From: Lithobates sylvaticus
Lineage: Eukaryota; Chordata; Amphibia; Anura; Ranidae
DNA: 64,000 bases
Assembly: GCA_028564925.1 (NCBI GenBank)
Contig: CM053029.1
Span: 578,615,193 to 578,679,192 of the forward strand
Direction: 5' to 3'
In this document: positions 33,041 to 44,033 of the stretch, in pieces
Layout of the letters: the number at the start of each line of letters is the position of its first letter
How positions within the stretch are numbered: position 1 is the first letter of the stretch
The notes under the pieces: model-generated
The model's database searches: none
Told to the model about the DNA's origin: nothing
Seen by the model: the letters and a program-made list of their open reading frames with translations, nothing else
Program-made: the position numbers and the translations under genes

Positions 33041-33232
33041 TTGCTTTTTAATCGTGACCAATTATGTCATATGCCTTTGCTGCGGGAGCTCCAGGAGAAT
33101 AATCCGGATGATTTTCGGAATTATCTCCGGATGACAGACCCCTGCTTTAACCAACTCTTGGCATTGTTGACCCCCTATATTAAGAAGCAGGACACATGCA
33201 TGAGGCTTTTATTTTATTTTTTGGTTGAATAA
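33041..33232 (+). pseudogene. PIF/Harbinger transposase N-terminal remnant
   Basis: The frame reads HMPLLRELQENNPDDFRNYL followed by RMTDPCFNQLLALLTPYI and KKQDTCMR. This is the conserved N-terminus of vertebrate Harbinger DDE transposases (LLRELxxxDPxxFRNYLRMxxxxFxxLLxLVxPxIxKxDTxMR). Transposases of this family cut and paste the element together with a separate Myb-like protein; no Myb-like frame was found here. The DDE catalytic region that should follow is absent, so no function is expected. The first residues before the His-Met are probably not native. Confidence 0.8.
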
Positions 33233-33588
33233 TAATGATTTGATTGGTATATTTTCTATATTTTTGAATGCATAGAATGCACTTTTTGATTAAGTTCTAT
33301 TGGCAGATAGCATGTCTAATTTTATTTATTTTCTTTTTTTAATGCACAATAAAAAAATTGTGGAGAATAATACTTGGCTATGTGTTTTACTTCAAATGAC
33401 AGTTTGGGAGTAGGCAGTTACATTTAAAAAAATACAATGTAAAATTGTTGAACATAGTTGTATCTTTGTTCTTAAAAACTCCAGGATAATGGTGTTGTTG
33501 TAACTTGCACAAATAAAAAAAAAAGCATAATAATATTATTCTTGATATCACTAGAAAAAAAAAGCCTTTGAAAATGTGTTTGCAATAA

Positions 33589-33956
33589 GGCCCCTTTCAC
33601 ACGGGGCTGTCCGTTTTTACTCATCCGCTTTCTCATCGGGGGATCGCTCCGTTGATCTCCGCTGAGCCGGTGGATGACAAGTCCATCTCTGCACACTGTG
33701 CAGCGACTGACCTGTCAGAGAGAACACTCTCCTCTATGGGGGGGATCAGATGATTACAGACCGCCTGTCCGTTTTCATCCGATCCGCCAGATGGATGCAA
33801 AATAGGAATTTGCGGAGCAGATCAGGATGGATCGGATGTCAGCTGACATGTCACCGCTGACATCCGTCACTCCATAGAGATGTATGGAGCGACCGTTCAG
33901 ATCCGCTGAAAAAACTGACAGGCGGATCTGAACGGTCCGCACGCGTGAAAGGGCCC
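33589..33956. mobile_element. Harbinger-like MITE (TTTCACAC family) inside the Harbinger element
   Basis: GGCCCCTTTCACACGGGG and CGCGTGAAAGGGCCC ends with TAA on both sides (33586-33588, 33957-33959). The uninterrupted site is seen at 43077-43095 ('tttgcaataactccatcagt'), confirming a 3-bp TAA duplication. Confidence 0.9.
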
Positions 33957-34398
33957 TAACTCCATCAGTATCACCAGCAAAGCAGCTTCATTATTATCCA
34001 ATTAAAGAAGAAGAGAATTGTGCGCTGCATTTGGAGATTTTATAATTTGCCACGTCACGATTGTTAATTCTCCATTACGAAGGCTAGATTACAAGACCGA
34101 CCGATTCTGGCTCATCCTTGTTTCCGAGCATGCGTGTTTGTACTTTTGTCCGACAAACTTGTGTACACACGATAGGAAAATCAGACGCGGTCAATTTTCA
34201 AACCTGCTATCCAACATTTGTCTGTGGAAAATGGTCGGATTTTTCCGCCAACAATCTGTCATCACACAATTCCCGTCGGAAAATCTGATTGTGTGTACGA
34301 ACGAGGCTTAAGTGTCTGACTGTTCTATGATAATTGTTGTTTTTCTAAAGCTTTTGTGGATGTTTACTGACTATAAAGGCCTTGTAGAAGCGCTGTAA

Positions 34399-34797
34399 TG
34401 CCGCGTACACACGAGCTGACTTTTCGACAGCAAAGGTCCGACGGAACGAATCCGTCGGACAATTCGATTGTGTGTGGGCTCCATCGGACTTTTGCATTCG
34501 AAAAATCCGACAGACTTTAGAAATAGAACATGTCTTAAATTTTCCCGTCAGAACTCCGCCGGACCCAGTTCCTATCGAAAAATCCGCTCGTCTGTGTGCT
34601 AGTCCGACGGACAAACAACGACGCTAGGGCAGCTATTGGCTACTGGCTACAAACTTCCTTATTCTAGTCCGGTCATACGTCATCACGTGTGTGGCCAAGT
34701 CCGTTCATTCGAAAAGTTTGTCGGAACTCCGTCGAACGTCCGTCGGAAAGACCGTCGGACCTAGTCCATCGGAAAGTCCGCTCGTGTGTACGCGGCA
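34399..34797. mobile_element. Harbinger-like MITE, GTACACACG family
   Basis: TGCCGCGTACACACGAGC and GCTCGTGTGTACGCGGCA ends with TAA on both sides (34396-34398, 34798-34800). Close sister of 4389-4816. Confidence 0.85.
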
Positions 34798-35089
34798 TAA
34801 GAGTTTCTTATTTTAGATAAATATAAAATAGCTTGCATTCCTTTTTTATTTACAGTACATTGTTTTCTTCTTCTTTCCTAAAGTTTCTTTATTTTATTAA
34901 CATGTATTTTGCAAAATGCAATATACACAAGTGACCGGTAAGCCTAAGATGGTAAAGTGTACAAAAGAAATATTACTAGCACTTATTTTTAAAAAAATAG
35001 ACATGTGCACTACCGAAAAATGTTCGTTTTCGTTTCATACATTTATTTATTTATTTTTTAGTTTTTCAGGTCATTTGTTATGATTCAAA

Positions 35090-35745
35090 TTCGTAAATTC
35101 GTAAATTCGAAAATTAAAAAATTTGTAAATTTGTGAATTCGAAAACTCAGAAAAACGAAAATGCGAAAATTTTTAAATGCGAAAATTCGAAAGAACGAAA
35201 ATCCGAAAATTTGAATGACTAACTAATAAAAACTATTAAATTATAGGTATTGGAATTTCCTTTCACATTTGGCTGTTAGTCAACGTAACAAATACGAATT
35301 TATCCAAAGTTATGAATCATCAGAAATAATGAATGCCGTAGCTAAACAAAAGGAACATAATGAATTAATAATAATAATATTAATAAAAAGGTTTTATTAT
35401 TTTTAATATTGTTATTTATTATTAATTCATTATGTTCCATTTGTTTAGACATGGCATTCGTTATTTAGAATAATTCGTAACTTCGGATACATTCATATTC
35501 GTTAGTTCTCCAACAGCCAAGTTTGAAAGGAAATTCCAATACCTATAATTTAATAGTTAGTAATAGTTAATTTATTATTAGTTTGTTATTATTTCAGATT
35601 TTCTAATTTTTGGGTTTTCGGATTTTTGCACTTTTGAATTTTCATTCTTATTTTTGTATTTTCGAATTTCCGAATTTCCAAAATTTCGGATTTTCAAATT
35701 AAAAATTTCCGAATTTACGAATATTTGAATTTACGAATTTTCTAA
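35090..35745. repeat. long imperfect inverted repeat
   Basis: Arms of about 320 bp centred near 35408. 'attataggtattggaatttc' on the left faces 'gaaattccaatacctataat' on the right, and 'ggaacataatgaattaata' faces 'tattaattcattatgttcc'. The outer arms consist of 'attcgaaaa'/'ttttcgaat' type words. No coding frame. Confidence 0.85.
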
Positions 35746-36033
35746 TATTCGGGGGCAAATGGCTGGGCTTCTATCAATCTATCCAATCAAGAGCCGAGAC
35801 ACCGGCCAGAGAGTGTGTGCATGTCTCCGGCGTGGGAACGAACGGGCTCAGGTGAGTAAAATGGGGGGGGGGGGGCTGGGGGCTGGTGCCTACAATAGGT
35901 GTTTCACCTCAATGCATAGAATGCATTAAGGCGAAAAAAACATGCTTCACGCAGTTCATTTTCTGATGTTGGGTTTGTTTTCTAGCAGTTATTGATTGAT
36001 CACTATGAGCAGAAAGGACACTTTTCCCTTTAA

Positions 36034-36925
36034 CCACTTGCCAACCGCTGCACGCCGATATACGTCGGCACAATGGCAGCGCTGGGAAAATGGGCGTACC
36101 TATACGTCCCCTTTAATTGGCGGGGTTAGTGGGCGCTCGCCGCGTACAGAGTGGCCGTGCGCTTGGGACCCAGGTACTCGATGTCTGCTGGTGATCGTGT
36201 CACGGAGCTTCAGAACGGGGAAGTGCCTTTGTAAACAAGGCATTTCCCTGTTCTGCCTTGTGACATGACAGAGATCACTGCTCCCTGTCATCGGGAGCAG
36301 TGATCACTGTCATGTGAGTTGTAGCCCACCCCCCCCCACAGTTAGAATCACTCCCTAGGACACACTTAACCCCTTGATCAAAATCGCAGAGGTGATCAAA
36401 TACCACCAAAAGAAAGCTCTATTTGTAGGGAAAAAAGGAAGTTTTGGTTGGGTGCAATGTCGCACGACCGCGCAATTGTCAGTTAGGCTGCTTTCACACT
36501 GGGGCGGTTTGCAGGCGCTATTGCGCTAAAAATAGCACCTGCAAACCGACCCGAAACAGCTGTTGCTGTGTCTCCAGTGTGAAAGCCCTGAGGGCTTTCA
36601 CACTGGAGCGGTGCGCTAGCAGGACGGTAAAAAAAGTCCTGCTAGCTGCATCTTTGGAGCGGTGAAGGAGTGGTGTGTTCACCGCTCCTATACCGCTCCT
36701 ACCCATTGAAATCAATGGGAGACCGCGGGGATACCGCCCGCAAAGCGCCGCTAGCGGTCTCATACCGCGGGTAAAACGATGGTAAAGCAGTGCTAAATAT
36801 AGCGCTGCTTTACCGTCGCCGCCCCGCACCGCCCCAGTGTGAAAGCAGCCTTAAAGCAACGCAGTGCCGAATCGCAAAAAGTCCTCTGGTCAGGAAGGGG
36901 GTAAAATCTTCCGGGGCTGAATCGG
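36034..36925 (-). mobile_element. PB1 piggyBac-like element, reverse, with a nested MITE
   Basis: TTAA at 36030-36033 and 36926-36929, with CCACTTGCCAACCGCTG and GGGGCTGAATCGG ends. The order of landmarks is reversed, and a Harbinger-like MITE splits the copy at 36486-36850. Confidence 0.8.
36486..36850. mobile_element. Harbinger-like MITE (TTTCACAC family) inside PB1
   Basis: GGCTGCTTTCACACTGGGG and CCCCAGTGTGAAAGCAGCC ends, 365 bp, flanked by TTA (36483-36485 and 36851-36853). Other PB1 copies read through this site with a single TTA-like triplet ('gtcagtttaagcgacgcagt'). Confidence 0.9.
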
Positions 36926-36929
36926 TTAA

Positions 36930-37785
36930 TGATATACATGGGACCTAACATGCATCCCCATATCCTAGCTACTTTAGAAAACAACTTTGTTACACTGACA
37001 AAAAAAAATAATTCTATTGTCCAAGATTTATTGCAACAAGATAATCAAGAATATAGCAGAAGACCCACACAGAAAAAAAAAAAAAACTCCATCTCAATAA
37101 ATGCTATTGTAGAAAGATTTGTACACAATACAAGTCAAGCCAAATAAATTTATAAGCTTGCTTTATTAAAAAAACAACAGCAGAAAATGATAAGACCCAC
37201 GGAAGCATTTTCAATTTCTCCAGAAAAACAAGCAATGAATTATTAATTCATAGTTATACGTTGGCAAATACATTCCATCCATTTCATGTTTCTGCATTTG
37301 CATAGTGATAAATGACTCTTGGGCTCTTTTATGGGCTGAGCAAATATGTTGATTTATTTAATCATGTCATCTGCAGTATGGTGCCGGCCAAAAAAACAAG
37401 AAGATGTGGTGTGCTTGTTACTCAGACGGGACATAAGGGGAACGTAAATTAAAGGAGATAGCTGTGTGCTATCAGCAAGGGTGATTTTAATCTTGTCCAG
37501 CTAGATTCCACGGGGCACATACAAATGAATTACTAAGAAATAAATGTTGCCTGTAATAAGTGTACTGAAACGCAGAAGAGCATGCAGCACATGTGCAATA
37601 TAGAGTCTCAGACACCCATTTTACTAAAATGTCCTATTACAATAAACCAACTATTCCCAGCTACCAGCTTTGCGTTATGTAAGCTTTATATACTTATTTC
37701 TGCAATACTGATGTCTTATTATTATTTCTTTCTACTGGAGAGTTTATAACTGAAAGTCAAAGACATCAACACTTGCAGCGGCCCT
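36930..37785. other. unassigned intergenic DNA
   Basis: No gene or repeat ends recognised. Mixed composition, possibly single-copy. Confidence 0.35.
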
Positions 37786-37954
37786 CATAGGCGTGCGCAC
37801 AGGGTGTGCCGGGTGTGCCTGGGCACACCCTAATCACCTAGTGCACATTAGGATTATCGCTCTGTGTAGAAACAGGGAAATGGGAAAGTACTTACGCGCT
37901 TCTCTTTTACTGTGCTGGCAGGGAGGTCAATGTTCCATGGCCATATATACAGTA

Positions 37955-39009
37955 CCGTATATACTTGAGTATATGTCGACCCGAATATAAGCCGAGGCAC
38001 ATACTCTTACCACAAAAAACTGGGAAAACTTATTGACTTGAGTATAAGCCGAGGGTGAGAAATGCAGCAGCTACTGTAAGTGGAAAAAGAGGGTCAACAA
38101 TGCCCATCTGTAGCTGCATGCCTCCCTGCGTCCATTGCCCTGTGTCCATTCCCCTGTGTCCATGCCTTCCCTGTGTCCATTCCCCTGTGTCCATGCCTTC
38201 CCTGTGTCCATTGCCCTGTGTCCATTTCCCTGTGTCCATGCCTTCCCTGTGTCCATGCTTTCCCTGTGCCCATGCTTTCCCTGTGTCCATGCTTTCCCTG
38301 TGTCCATGTTTTCCCTGTGTCCATTCCCCTGTGTCCATGTCTTCCTTGTGTCCATTGCCCTGTGTCCATTTCCCTGTGTCCATGCCTTCCCTGTGTCCAT
38401 GCTTTCCCTGTGCCCATGCTTTCCCTGTGTCCATGCTTTCCCTGTGTCCATGTTTTCCCTGTGTCCATTCCCCTGTGTCCATGTCTTCCTTGTGTCCATT
38501 TCCCTGTGTCCATTTCCCTGTGCCGATCTGCCTACCTGATCAGCCCGTGTCATCCAGTGTTCAAAAGCCACGCCTCCTCCTTGTCCTCGTCCTCCGTGAT
38601 AGGCAGAACACTCAGTTTCCCAGCAGTCAGTGTGCAGAGTTCCGCCTATCACGGACCCCCTCTCGTTCTCGTCAGTGGGATGAGAATGAGAGGGCGTCCG
38701 TGATAGGCAGAACACTGAACACTGACTCACTGCGTGTTCCCCTATCACGGGCGAGGACGAGGAGGAGGCATGGCTTTTGAACACTCGGCGGCTGCCTTCT
38801 TACTGCATGACACGGCTGAGTGTTGCACCTATCACAAAGGACGAGGACAAGGAGGAGGCACGGCTTCTGAACACTGGTCGGCTGCCTCTCATCATTACAC
38901 GGCTGATAATGTAGGGAGATGGCACCGTGACTCGAGTATAAGCCGAGGGGGGCACTTTCAGCACAAAAAAATGTGCTGAAAAACTTGGCTTATACTCGAG
39001 TATATACGG
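37955..39009. mobile_element. mariner-like TIR element with internal minisatellite
   Basis: Ends CCGTATATACTTGAGTATA and TATACTCGAGTATATACGG with TA on both sides (37953-37954, 39010-39011). Subterminal 'agtataagccgagg' words also pair. The inside holds a minisatellite and a palindromic segment 38570-38870 built from 'cgtgataggcagaacact'. The long open frames on both strands here arise from the tandem repeat, not from genes. Confidence 0.7.
38131..38526. repeat. minisatellite of 'ccctgtgtccatg' units with higher-order repeat
   Basis: About 25 copies of a 15-18 bp unit (ccctgtgtccat plus gcctt/gcttt/ttt). A block of about 147 bp starting near 38208 repeats near 38355 almost exactly, including the rare 'gtgcccatgctttccc' variant. 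Confidence 0.9.
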
Positions 39010-39015
39010 TATATA

Positions 39016-39038
39016 GACACACACACACACACACACAC
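39016..39038. repeat. (AC)n microsatellite
   Basis: Uninterrupted AC dinucleotides for about 22 bp. Confidence 0.9.
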
Positions 39039-39169
39039 GCATGTATGTTTGAGCTTTGGGGTGCACTCCCTAATGCAATAGGCTGCGCACACCTATGGCG
39101 ACCCTGTATACCTGGGTGCTGTTGGTCATAAATTTTAGCATATATGATACTGCTGATGCTGTCTAATGC

Positions 39170-39238
39170 CCCGTACACACGATCGAACTTTCCGACAACA
39201 AAACCGTGGATTTTTGTTCGAAGGTTGTTGGCTCCAAC
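39170..39238 (+). mobile_element. Harbinger-like MITE fragment, interrupted by hAT
   Basis: TAA followed by TGCCCCGTACACACGATCG, the family start, then 'ttggctccaac', where a hAT element begins. The remainder after 40037 is short and its right end was not found. Confidence 0.6.
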
Positions 39239-40029
39239 CAGGGGCGGACTGACAACTCAAGGGGCCCCCGGGCAATAGGAGATTATGGGGCCCCCAGGCA
39301 ATCATAGATTATGGGCAGGGGCGGACTGACCATTCGGCCACTCGGGCACTTCCCGATGGCCCCGGGCCACTAGGGGGCCCCATCAGGGTTGCCAGCCTCA
39401 GTAAAAACAGGAACAGTATGTAAAAATCTGTGTTTTTTTTACATCTGTTTCTGAAATGTCTCTTACCGACATCCTTTTGGTCTAAAAATGCAGAGATTAT
39501 AGCTGTCCCACCTCTCCAGTATCTTCTCAGCCAATAGAAACATGTCTGTGTATAATGTGTGTACATGTATGTGTATACTGTGTGATTGTATACTGTATGT
39601 GTGTGTATACTGTGTGGCCCCATAATCTCTGATTGCCTGGGGGCCCCATAATCTCCTATTGCCGGGGGCCCCATAATCTCCTATTGCCCGGGGGCCCCAT
39701 GAGTTGTCAGTCCGCCCCTGACTATGGGGCCACATAGTATACACACACACAGTATACAATCCCACAGTATACACATACATTTACACACAGTATACACAGA
39801 CATGTTTCTATTGGCTGAGAAGGTACTGGAGAGGTGGGGCAGCTATAATCTCTGGATTTTTAGACCAAAAGGATGTCGGTAAGGGACATTTCAGAAACAG
39901 ATGTAAAAAAAACACAGATTTTTACATACTGTCCCTGGTTTTACTGAGGCTGGCAACCCTGATGGGGCCCCCTAGTGGCCCGGGGCCCTCGGGAAGTGCC
40001 CGAGTGGCTGAATGGTCAGTCCGCCCCTG
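39239..40029. mobile_element. hAT-like fold-back element(s)
   Basis: Ends CAGGGGCGGACTGAC and GTCAGTCCGCCCCTG with an 8-bp duplication GCTCCAAC at 39231-39238 and 40030-40037, as expected for hAT. Arms of about 300 bp (39316-39614 and 39724-40027) are inverted copies. A second terminus pair (starts 39239 and 39315; an inner end at about 39719) shows two related copies interleaved. No transposase. Confidence 0.85.
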
Positions 40030-40117
40030 GCTCCAACTTGTCTTGACTTGTAGGTCCACTACCTAGTGGTGCACTTCCGACTCCTACGGAGTGCATCTGT
40101 CACCTGGTCTCAGGTGA

Positions 40118-40183
40118 CCTGACACACACCAGATATGGTGCTTAGTCATAGCTACAACATATCTGGTGTGGAACGCGTCAGGG
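40118..40183 (+). ncRNA. hammerhead-like motif with long stem II
   Basis: ACACCAGATATG (40126-40137) pairs perfectly with CATATCTGGTGT (40158-40169). It is preceded by CCTGACAC and followed by 'ggaacgcgtcagg', in the positions of core, GAA, ACGCGT palindrome and stem I. Core letters differ from CTGANGA, so it is likely a relic. AATAAAGG follows at about 40234, as in the 22944 insertion. Confidence 0.5.
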
Positions 40184-41025
40184 CTGTGCAGCTAGTCTGT
40201 ATCCATCTATGATGCTTTTATATCCAATTTTATAATAAAGGTGAATTTTTGGAGTGCGGCTATCAAGCGTTCTATTCTTCCACTATCTCAGGGTGTCAAA
40301 CAGAGCCAGCACTCTGCTTGATTACGGAGACAGCTGTCTTCGGGAGAAGTGATTACTTTGGAGCGGTGAACTCCCATGTTGGACATGAATTCGGACATGC
40401 TGACACTTGATAAAATAGCTGAAGACACTGTACAATGCTATAGAAAAAGCAGTCCTGGTTTATACGTGGTTGTGTACAATGTTCTTAATTATTCCTTGAA
40501 AAAGATTTTTCTTGGATATATTTTATGTTTTTTTTTCTACAACAAAGGAAAGATACGCTAGATTAGTAATTCTAATTTGTTCAGGAAACATAAAGTAGAA
40601 CGTGGGCAAAACAAGCTGTTTCCAACCAGTTTCAAAGGGATTTCAAATGGCTGCTAAAATAAACAGACATAATTACCCAAACAAATAATAAACTCATGTT
40701 TGCTGAAAGAACTAAACACACTTCAGGACACATACTTCCCAAATTATATTTGCAATTACATGTAAACATATCAAGTGCCAGAATCTTTCCATCGGAAAAA
40801 AAAAAAGCTTAATAATATGTTCTTGATTGCTGGTTTTATCTACATTTACAAAATCTGTATGACAGAACAAGCTATAAATTGTTTTCATATTTCCTGAAAT
40901 ACCACAGGGTGGCCATACTCTTCCAATTAGTTTGTATATTTCTAACCAGGGATTAGGATTCTTATGTTGGCATTGTGGAATAACGCTTGTTCTACTGTCT
41001 TTTACAGCAACACGCAGTAACATAT
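40184..41025. other. unassigned intergenic DNA
   Basis: Apart from the probable tail of the hammerhead element (to about 40290), no gene or repeat was recognised. Confidence 0.3.
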
Positions 41026-41910
41026 ACAGTACACTATATTACCAAAAGTATTGGGACACCTGCCTTTACATGTACATTTACTTTAATGGCATCCCAGTCT
41101 TAGTCCGTAGGGTTCATTATTGAGTTGGCCCACCTTTTGCAGCTATAACAGCTTCAGCTCTTCTGGGAAGGCTGTCCACAAGGTTTAGGAGTGTGTCTAC
41201 GGGAATGTTTGACCATTCTTCCAGAAGCGCATTTGTGAGGTCAGGCACTGATGTTGAACGAGAAGGCCTGGCTCGCAGTCTCCACTTTAATCCATCCCAA
41301 AGGTGTCCTATCAGGTTGAGGCCAGGACTCTGTGCAGGTCAGTCAAGTTCTTACACCCCAAATTTGCTCATCCATGTCTTTATGGACCTTGCTTTGTGCA
41401 CTGGTTCAAATCATTTGGTGGAGGGGGGATTATGGTGTCAGGGGTTTGGCTTGGCCCCTTAGTTCCAGTGAAAGGAACTCTTAAGGCGTCAGCATACCAA
41501 GACATTTTGGACAATTTCATGCTCCCCAACTTTGTGGGAACAGTTTGGGGATGGCCCCTTCCTGTTCCAACATGACTGTATACTAGTGGACAAAGCAAGG
41601 TCCATAAAGGCATGGGTGAGCGAGAGCGGAACTTGACTGGGCTGCACAGAGTCCTGACCGCAACCCAATAGAACACCTTTGGGATGAATTAGAGCGCAGA
41701 CTACAAGCCAGGCCTTCTCATGCACTTTAGAGCCTGACCTCACAAAGGCGATTTTGGAAGTTGGAGTTGAAGAGTTAAAGCTGGTATAGCGGTAAAGGGT
41801 GGACCAACTCAATATTGAACCCTATAGACTAAGACTGGGATGCCATTAACGTTCATGTGCTTGTAAAGGCGGGTGTGGCGGGTGTTAACATAGTGTACAT
41901 CTCAGTGTAT
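41026..41910 (+). mobile_element. Tc1/mariner element, degraded
   Basis: Left CAGTACACTATATTACCAAA and right 'aacatagtgtacatctcag' are imperfect inverted ends next to TA. The subterminal 'aaaagtattgggacacc' and 'ggcatcccagtcttag' are typical of Tc1-like elements of fish and frogs. An internal transposase remnant is described separately. Confidence 0.75.
41392..41730 (+). pseudogene. Tc1 transposase C-terminal remnant
   Basis: One frame reads GGGGIMVSGVWLGPLVPVKG followed by TLKASAYQDILDNFMLPNF. This matches the Tc1 DD34E transposase region between the second Asp and the 'FQHDCAPVH' box. Farther on, in other frames, 'DRNPIEHLWDELERRLQARP'-like sequence containing the final Glu can be read. 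The N-terminal DNA-binding domain and first catalytic Asp are not seen, and the frame is disrupted more than once, so this is dead. Confidence 0.7.
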
Positions 41911-42173
41911 TAACAAAAAGAAAACAGACTTTATAGGCACCACGTCTATAGATTATTTAAAAGTATTGCTCTTTATCTACATAAACATTAAAAACATTGT
42001 TAAGATATATAAGTAATACACATCATACAAAATTAACTGGTATAATACCCAACCCCTAATGGAATCTGGGCCACCTGATTATCCCTATTGGTGGTCATGC
42101 AGTAAAATGCACTAAGGCAAACAATAGTTAGGAAAGGTCACAGCCGGGCATGGGTAGGTCCAGCTTTAGATCC

Positions 42174-42214
42174 AGCTCAACATGTTTCACGTCTAACGTG
42201 CTTCCTCAGGAGCT
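42174..42214 (-). ncRNA. hammerhead-like motif, minus strand
   Basis: Read on the minus strand: AGCTC, CTGAGGA, a hairpin ACGT/ACGT with three extra bases before it, GAA, ACATGT, T, GAGCT. Stem I, core, GAA and mini stem III are all canonical in letter; only the AGC between core and stem II is unusual. Confidence 0.65.
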
Positions 42215-42549
42215 TTACTAAAATCATCCAAATTGGTAAAAGTAAAAAAAAAACATACTAGTAAATACAATCAGACACAGCATACAAAAGGCCAAAGGCC
42301 ATAAGATTAATACATAATAGTCATAAGATATATAACAATATTGTTATGTAGGTTGTGCACCCTGAGGCCCTGGATGTGTGAAGAGACAATAGGTTCATCG
42401 TCATTATCATTATAAATAAAACTGGAAAGAGTACATCACTATGTAACTATGTAACTGCTAAGTGCCCTTGGAGATAGGAAACTGAGTCAAATGCTTATTG
42501 TATATCAAAAGCAAAAAGGACTATGGAACCAAAATGCTCCTGGGTAGGG

Positions 42550-42885
42550 ATTGGAAGAACGACCCTCAGTTCGGTTTGCACCAGAACTTTAGAACATTGT
42601 TAAAGTTCTAACTGAATAATGAACCCCATTGAAGTCTATGGGACCTGAACATGAAAAATCAAAAGTGGCCATTTTGAAGGATTATATGTAAGAAATTGGC
42701 ATACAATGGTTATGGGGGTCCGGGTACTGTCCTGGAGGACATGTATCAATGAAAAAAAAGTGTAAAAAGGTCATTTTTAAATGAGCAATGATTTATTGAT
42801 GCTTAAAGTGAAAGCATAAAAATGAAAAATGTCTTTCAATATAGTGCCTGGGGGGTGATTGGCTCACTGTCTTTCCCAGAAGTCT
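42550..42885 (+). repeat. dispersed repeat, 'ttcggttcgcaccagaac' family
   Basis: Shares with 43690-43984 the words 'ggttcgcaccagaac'-type, 'gggtcc', 'ggggacatatatcaatg'-type and 'aaagtgaaa', and with 45175-45300 the 'tttaaatatggtacctgggg'-type continuation. Class not known. Confidence 0.55.
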
Positions 42886-42891
42886 GCCTAA

Positions 42892-43484
42892 AGCCTCATA
42901 CACACGATCAGACTTCAAAACCAAAATTGACAAGGGACACCAACATAGTTGTATCTTTGATCTTAAAAACTACGGGATAATGGTGTTGTGGTAACTTGCC
43001 CAAATAAAAAAAAAAAAAAAAAGCATAAAATATTATTCTTGATATCACTAGAAAAAAAAAGCCTTTGAAAATTTGTTTGCAATAACTCCATCAGTATCAC
43101 CAGCAAAGCAACTTCATTATTATCCCATTAAAGAAAAAGAGAATTGTGCGCTGCATTTGGAGATTTAATAACTTGCTGCGTCACGAATGTTAATTCTCCA
43201 TTACGAACGCTAGTTTACAAGACCGACTGCTTCTGGCTCATCCTTGCTTCCGAGCATGCGTGTTTGTACTTTGGACTTTTGTCCGACGGACTTGTGTACA
43301 CACGATCGGACTAGCCGAATTAGGACTTTTGTTGCCGGAAAGTTTGTCTGTTTCCACAGTGAACATTTGTCAGATATAAACAGAAAAATTTTGTCCGATG
43401 GAGCGTACACACGGTCGGATTTTTACAAAAAACAGGTAATTTGGATGTTTGTTGTCAAAAAGTCCGATCGTGCATATGGGCCTT
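42892..43484 (+). mobile_element. Harbinger element, 3'-half copy
   Basis: 'taaagcctcatacacacgat' on the left and 'gatcgtgcatatgggcct' on the right are diverged Harbinger ends. The middle matches 33440-34300, including the uninterrupted site used by the 33589 MITE. No transposase. Confidence 0.65.
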
Positions 43485-43991
43485 TAGATGCAAGTCAGAT
43501 TTCAGGCATTCCCTGCAACAAAAACTTCATTTTGGTGAGATAATCCCAAAGGGATGCAGACCAGACACAATTTTCCTCATTAGAGCCTTGCCGGGGTAGC
43601 AGCTGATTGATGATTATGAAACCACTCCCATTAGATTCACTTTCCCACATGGACACAGACAAACACACAGGGACTTCTTCAGGATTAGGGATGAGCCGAA
43701 CACCCCCGGGTTCGGTTCGCACCAGAACCTTCGAACGGACCGAAAGTTTGCGCGAATTTTCGAACCCTATTCGTTACAATAGACGCGAACGTTCGGAATC
43801 AAAATTGCTAATTATAACGGCCAATATGCATGTTAATGTCATAAAACAGGTTTGGGGACCCGGGTCCTGGCCCAGGGGACATATATCAATGCAAAAAGAA
43901 CTTTTAAAAAATAACGTTTTTTCGGGAGCAGTCATTTTAATGATGCATAAAGTGAAAAAAAAAGTGAAATATTCCTTTAAATATTCCATAA

Positions 43992-44033
43992 TCCCTTGAT
44001 AAAGACACGTGGGCGTGTCGCAACGCGTCGGGA
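43992..44033 (+). ncRNA. hammerhead-like motif, degenerate
   Basis: Stem I TCCC/GGGA, then TTGATAAAG in the core position, a perfect 5-bp stem II hairpin ACACG-TGGG-CGTGT, 'cgcaacgcgtc' for GAA, palindrome ACGCGT and C. The core differs from consensus. Confidence 0.6.

Larger units (their letters stand above)
32655..34308 (+). mobile_element. PIF/Harbinger element, internally deleted
   Basis: TAA at 32652-32654 and 34309-34311. Ends AGCATCGTACACAC and GTGTGTACGAACGAGGCT are related to the GTACACACG MITE termini, making this a plausible source family for them. It holds an N-terminal transposase remnant (33041-33232) and a 3' part shared with 6056-6510 and 42892-43484. A separate MITE is inserted at 33589-33956. 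The catalytic region is missing. Confidence 0.75.
37786..39098. mobile_element. short TIR element, CATAGGYGTGCGCA family, split by insertion
   Basis: Left 'cataggcgtgcgcacagggt' and right 'gctgcgcacacctatggcg' are inverted, as in the copy at 20902-21145. The 37955-39009 element lies inside. Confidence 0.55.

Noticed and set aside
38030-38784. Long overlapping frames on both strands (up to 241 codons)
   Set aside because: They are translations of a minisatellite; every frame is open because the unit lacks stops. No domain and no conserved start.
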